From positions 1 through 5,928 of the forward strand of contig JAEWJV010000233.1 of NCBI GenBank assembly GCA_023386395.1: 5,928 nucleotides of DNA, read 5' to 3'. The translations under genes were made by a program, and so were the position numbers. Source of the DNA: Bacteroidota bacterium. GTDB taxonomy: Bacteria > Bacteroidota > Bacteroidia > Chitinophagales > Chitinophagaceae. The notes under the pieces are model-generated. The model was not told where the DNA came from and did no database searches. It saw nothing but the letters and a program-made list of their open reading frames with translations. Below, in pieces: positions 5,123 to 5,928 of this stretch. Position 1 is the stretch's first letter; each line of letters opens with the position of its first letter.

Positions 5123-5928
5123 ATGAAATACAGGCAACTATCAAACACCGGAGAAAAACTCTCTGCCATTGGCTTAGGCTGCATGGGCATGAGCTTTGCC
5201 TATGGCCCAAAGAACGATGAGGAAAGTATTAAGGTATTGGAAAGAGCGCTGGAACTCGGCATTAATTTTTGGGATACGGCTGATATGTATGGACAGGGGC
5301 ATAATGAAGAACTCATTTCCAAAGTACTTGCCCCAAACCGCGACAAAATTTTTATAGCCACCAAATTTGGGTTTCGTGTACAAGAAAATGCAAGCGGGTT
5401 TGCCGGCTCGCCCGGCACTTATTTTGACGGCCGCCCCGAATATGTAAAGGAAGCTGTTGAAAAAAGTTTAAAGCGTTTAAAAATCGATACGATTGATTTG
5501 TATTATGCACACCGCATCGATCCCAATGTTCCCGTTGAAGATATGGTGGGCGCCATGGCCGATCTGGTGAAGGAAGGCAAAGTGCGTTATCTCGGTTTAT
5601 CAGAAGCCTCGGCAACATCCATTCGCAAAGCACATAAAGTGCATCCGATTGCAGCATTGCAAAGCGAATATTCTTTACTCACAAGAGATATTGAAGGAGA
5701 AATATTAAATACCATTCGTGAACTTGGAATAACGCTCGTGCCTTATTCGCCGCTGGCAAGGGGATTGGTTACAGCAACTGTTACTGATAAAGCAAAACTG
5801 GCAGCGGATGATTTTCGAAGAACCTTACCAAGATTTGATGATGCGCACTGGCAAAATAATCAGCAGTTGGTGGATGAGTTTGCTGCAATAGCTAAAGAAA
5901 AGAGCTGCACGCCATCTCAACTGGCATT
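5123..5928 (+). CDS. Aldo/keto reductase, AKR13-like, C-terminus cut by window end
   Basis: A cytosolic NADPH-dependent aldehyde/ketone reductase with the (beta/alpha)8 fold. 268 residues are visible of a usual 320-335, so roughly the last 60 lie beyond the right edge. The opening [19 protein letters not shown] and [10 protein letters not shown] (19-28) are typical. The catalytic tetrad is complete: Asp51 and Tyr56 (in WDTADMYG), Lys81 (ATKFG) and His130 ([11 protein letters not shown]). Later hallmarks are [23 protein letters not shown] and [28 protein letters not shown] and LQSEYSL point to the AKR13/YakC-like group (recognised from memory). The substrate is unknown; these enzymes commonly reduce aldehydes and dicarbonyls. 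The ATG at 5123 is the natural start. The gene lies downstream of the second AraC gene, behind two 21-bp-spaced putative half-sites. Confidence 0.93.
   Translation, partial: MKYRQLSNTGEKLSAIGLGCMGMSFAYGPKNDEESIKVLERALELGINFWDTADMYGQGHNEELISKVLAPNRDKIFIATKFGFRVQENASGFAGSPGTYFDGRPEYVKEAVEKSLKRLKIDTIDLYYAHRIDPNVPVEDMVGAMADLVKEGKVRYLGLSEASATSIRKAHKVHPIAALQSEYSLLTRDIEGEILNTIRELGITLVPYSPLARGLVTATVTDKAKLAADDFRRTLPRFDDAHWQNNQQLVDEFAAIAKEKSCTPSQLA

Noticed and set aside
1..5928. Defence island, mobile element, CRISPR or novel multi-gene machinery
   Set aside because: All recognisable genes are regulators, oxidoreductases or small single-domain proteins; no transposase, nuclease, repeat array or inverted terminal repeats are visible.

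Overview
This 5.9 kb window looks like chromosomal DNA from a member of the Bacteroidota, probably in or near the Chitinophagaceae. The organism call is an inference. It rests on TAnnTTTG-type -7 promoter elements, start codons without Shine-Dalgarno sequences, moderate-to-low GC, and the style of the AraC, SDR and cupin proteins. I see no RNA gene, insertion sequence, CRISPR array, phage gene or toxin/defence gene.

Layout from left to right: the start of an exported protein of unknown function runs leftward off the edge (1-176, minus). An AraC-family regulator (290-1231, plus) is followed by a classical short-chain dehydrogenase (SDR1, 1325-2089, plus). A convergent hairpin (2132-2162) separates SDR1 from a divergent-type SDR (SDR2, 2172-2960, minus) whose Tyr-Lys catalytic pair is replaced. 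Back to back with SDR2 is an NTF2-like SgcJ/EcaC-type protein (3146-3619, plus), which meets a small cupin tail to tail with only 3 bases between them (3623-3946, minus). A second AraC regulator (4144-5007, plus), clearly a paralogue of the first, precedes an aldo/keto reductase (5123 to the right edge, plus, truncated by the window).

The genes form a small redox and detoxification neighbourhood: three NAD(P)H-dependent carbonyl reductase-type enzymes, two small single-domain proteins (cupin, NTF2-like), and two paralogous regulators. The two regulators each sit directly upstream of a reductase, giving two parallel 'AraC then reductase' cassettes whose enzymes come from unrelated superfamilies. 

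The most interesting signal is regulatory. Upstream of both SDR1 and the aldo/keto reductase lie two TTTGAAT..TGCAA-like half-sites exactly 21 bp apart, as AraC-family tandem half-sites are known to be. In both promoters the proximal site starts 35-36 bp before the proposed -7 element. A 16-bp exact copy of one half-site also sits just before the first AraC gene. This suggests that the paralogous regulators share, or once shared, one operator code. The individual enzymes belong to known families; I found no evidence for a wholly new type of system.
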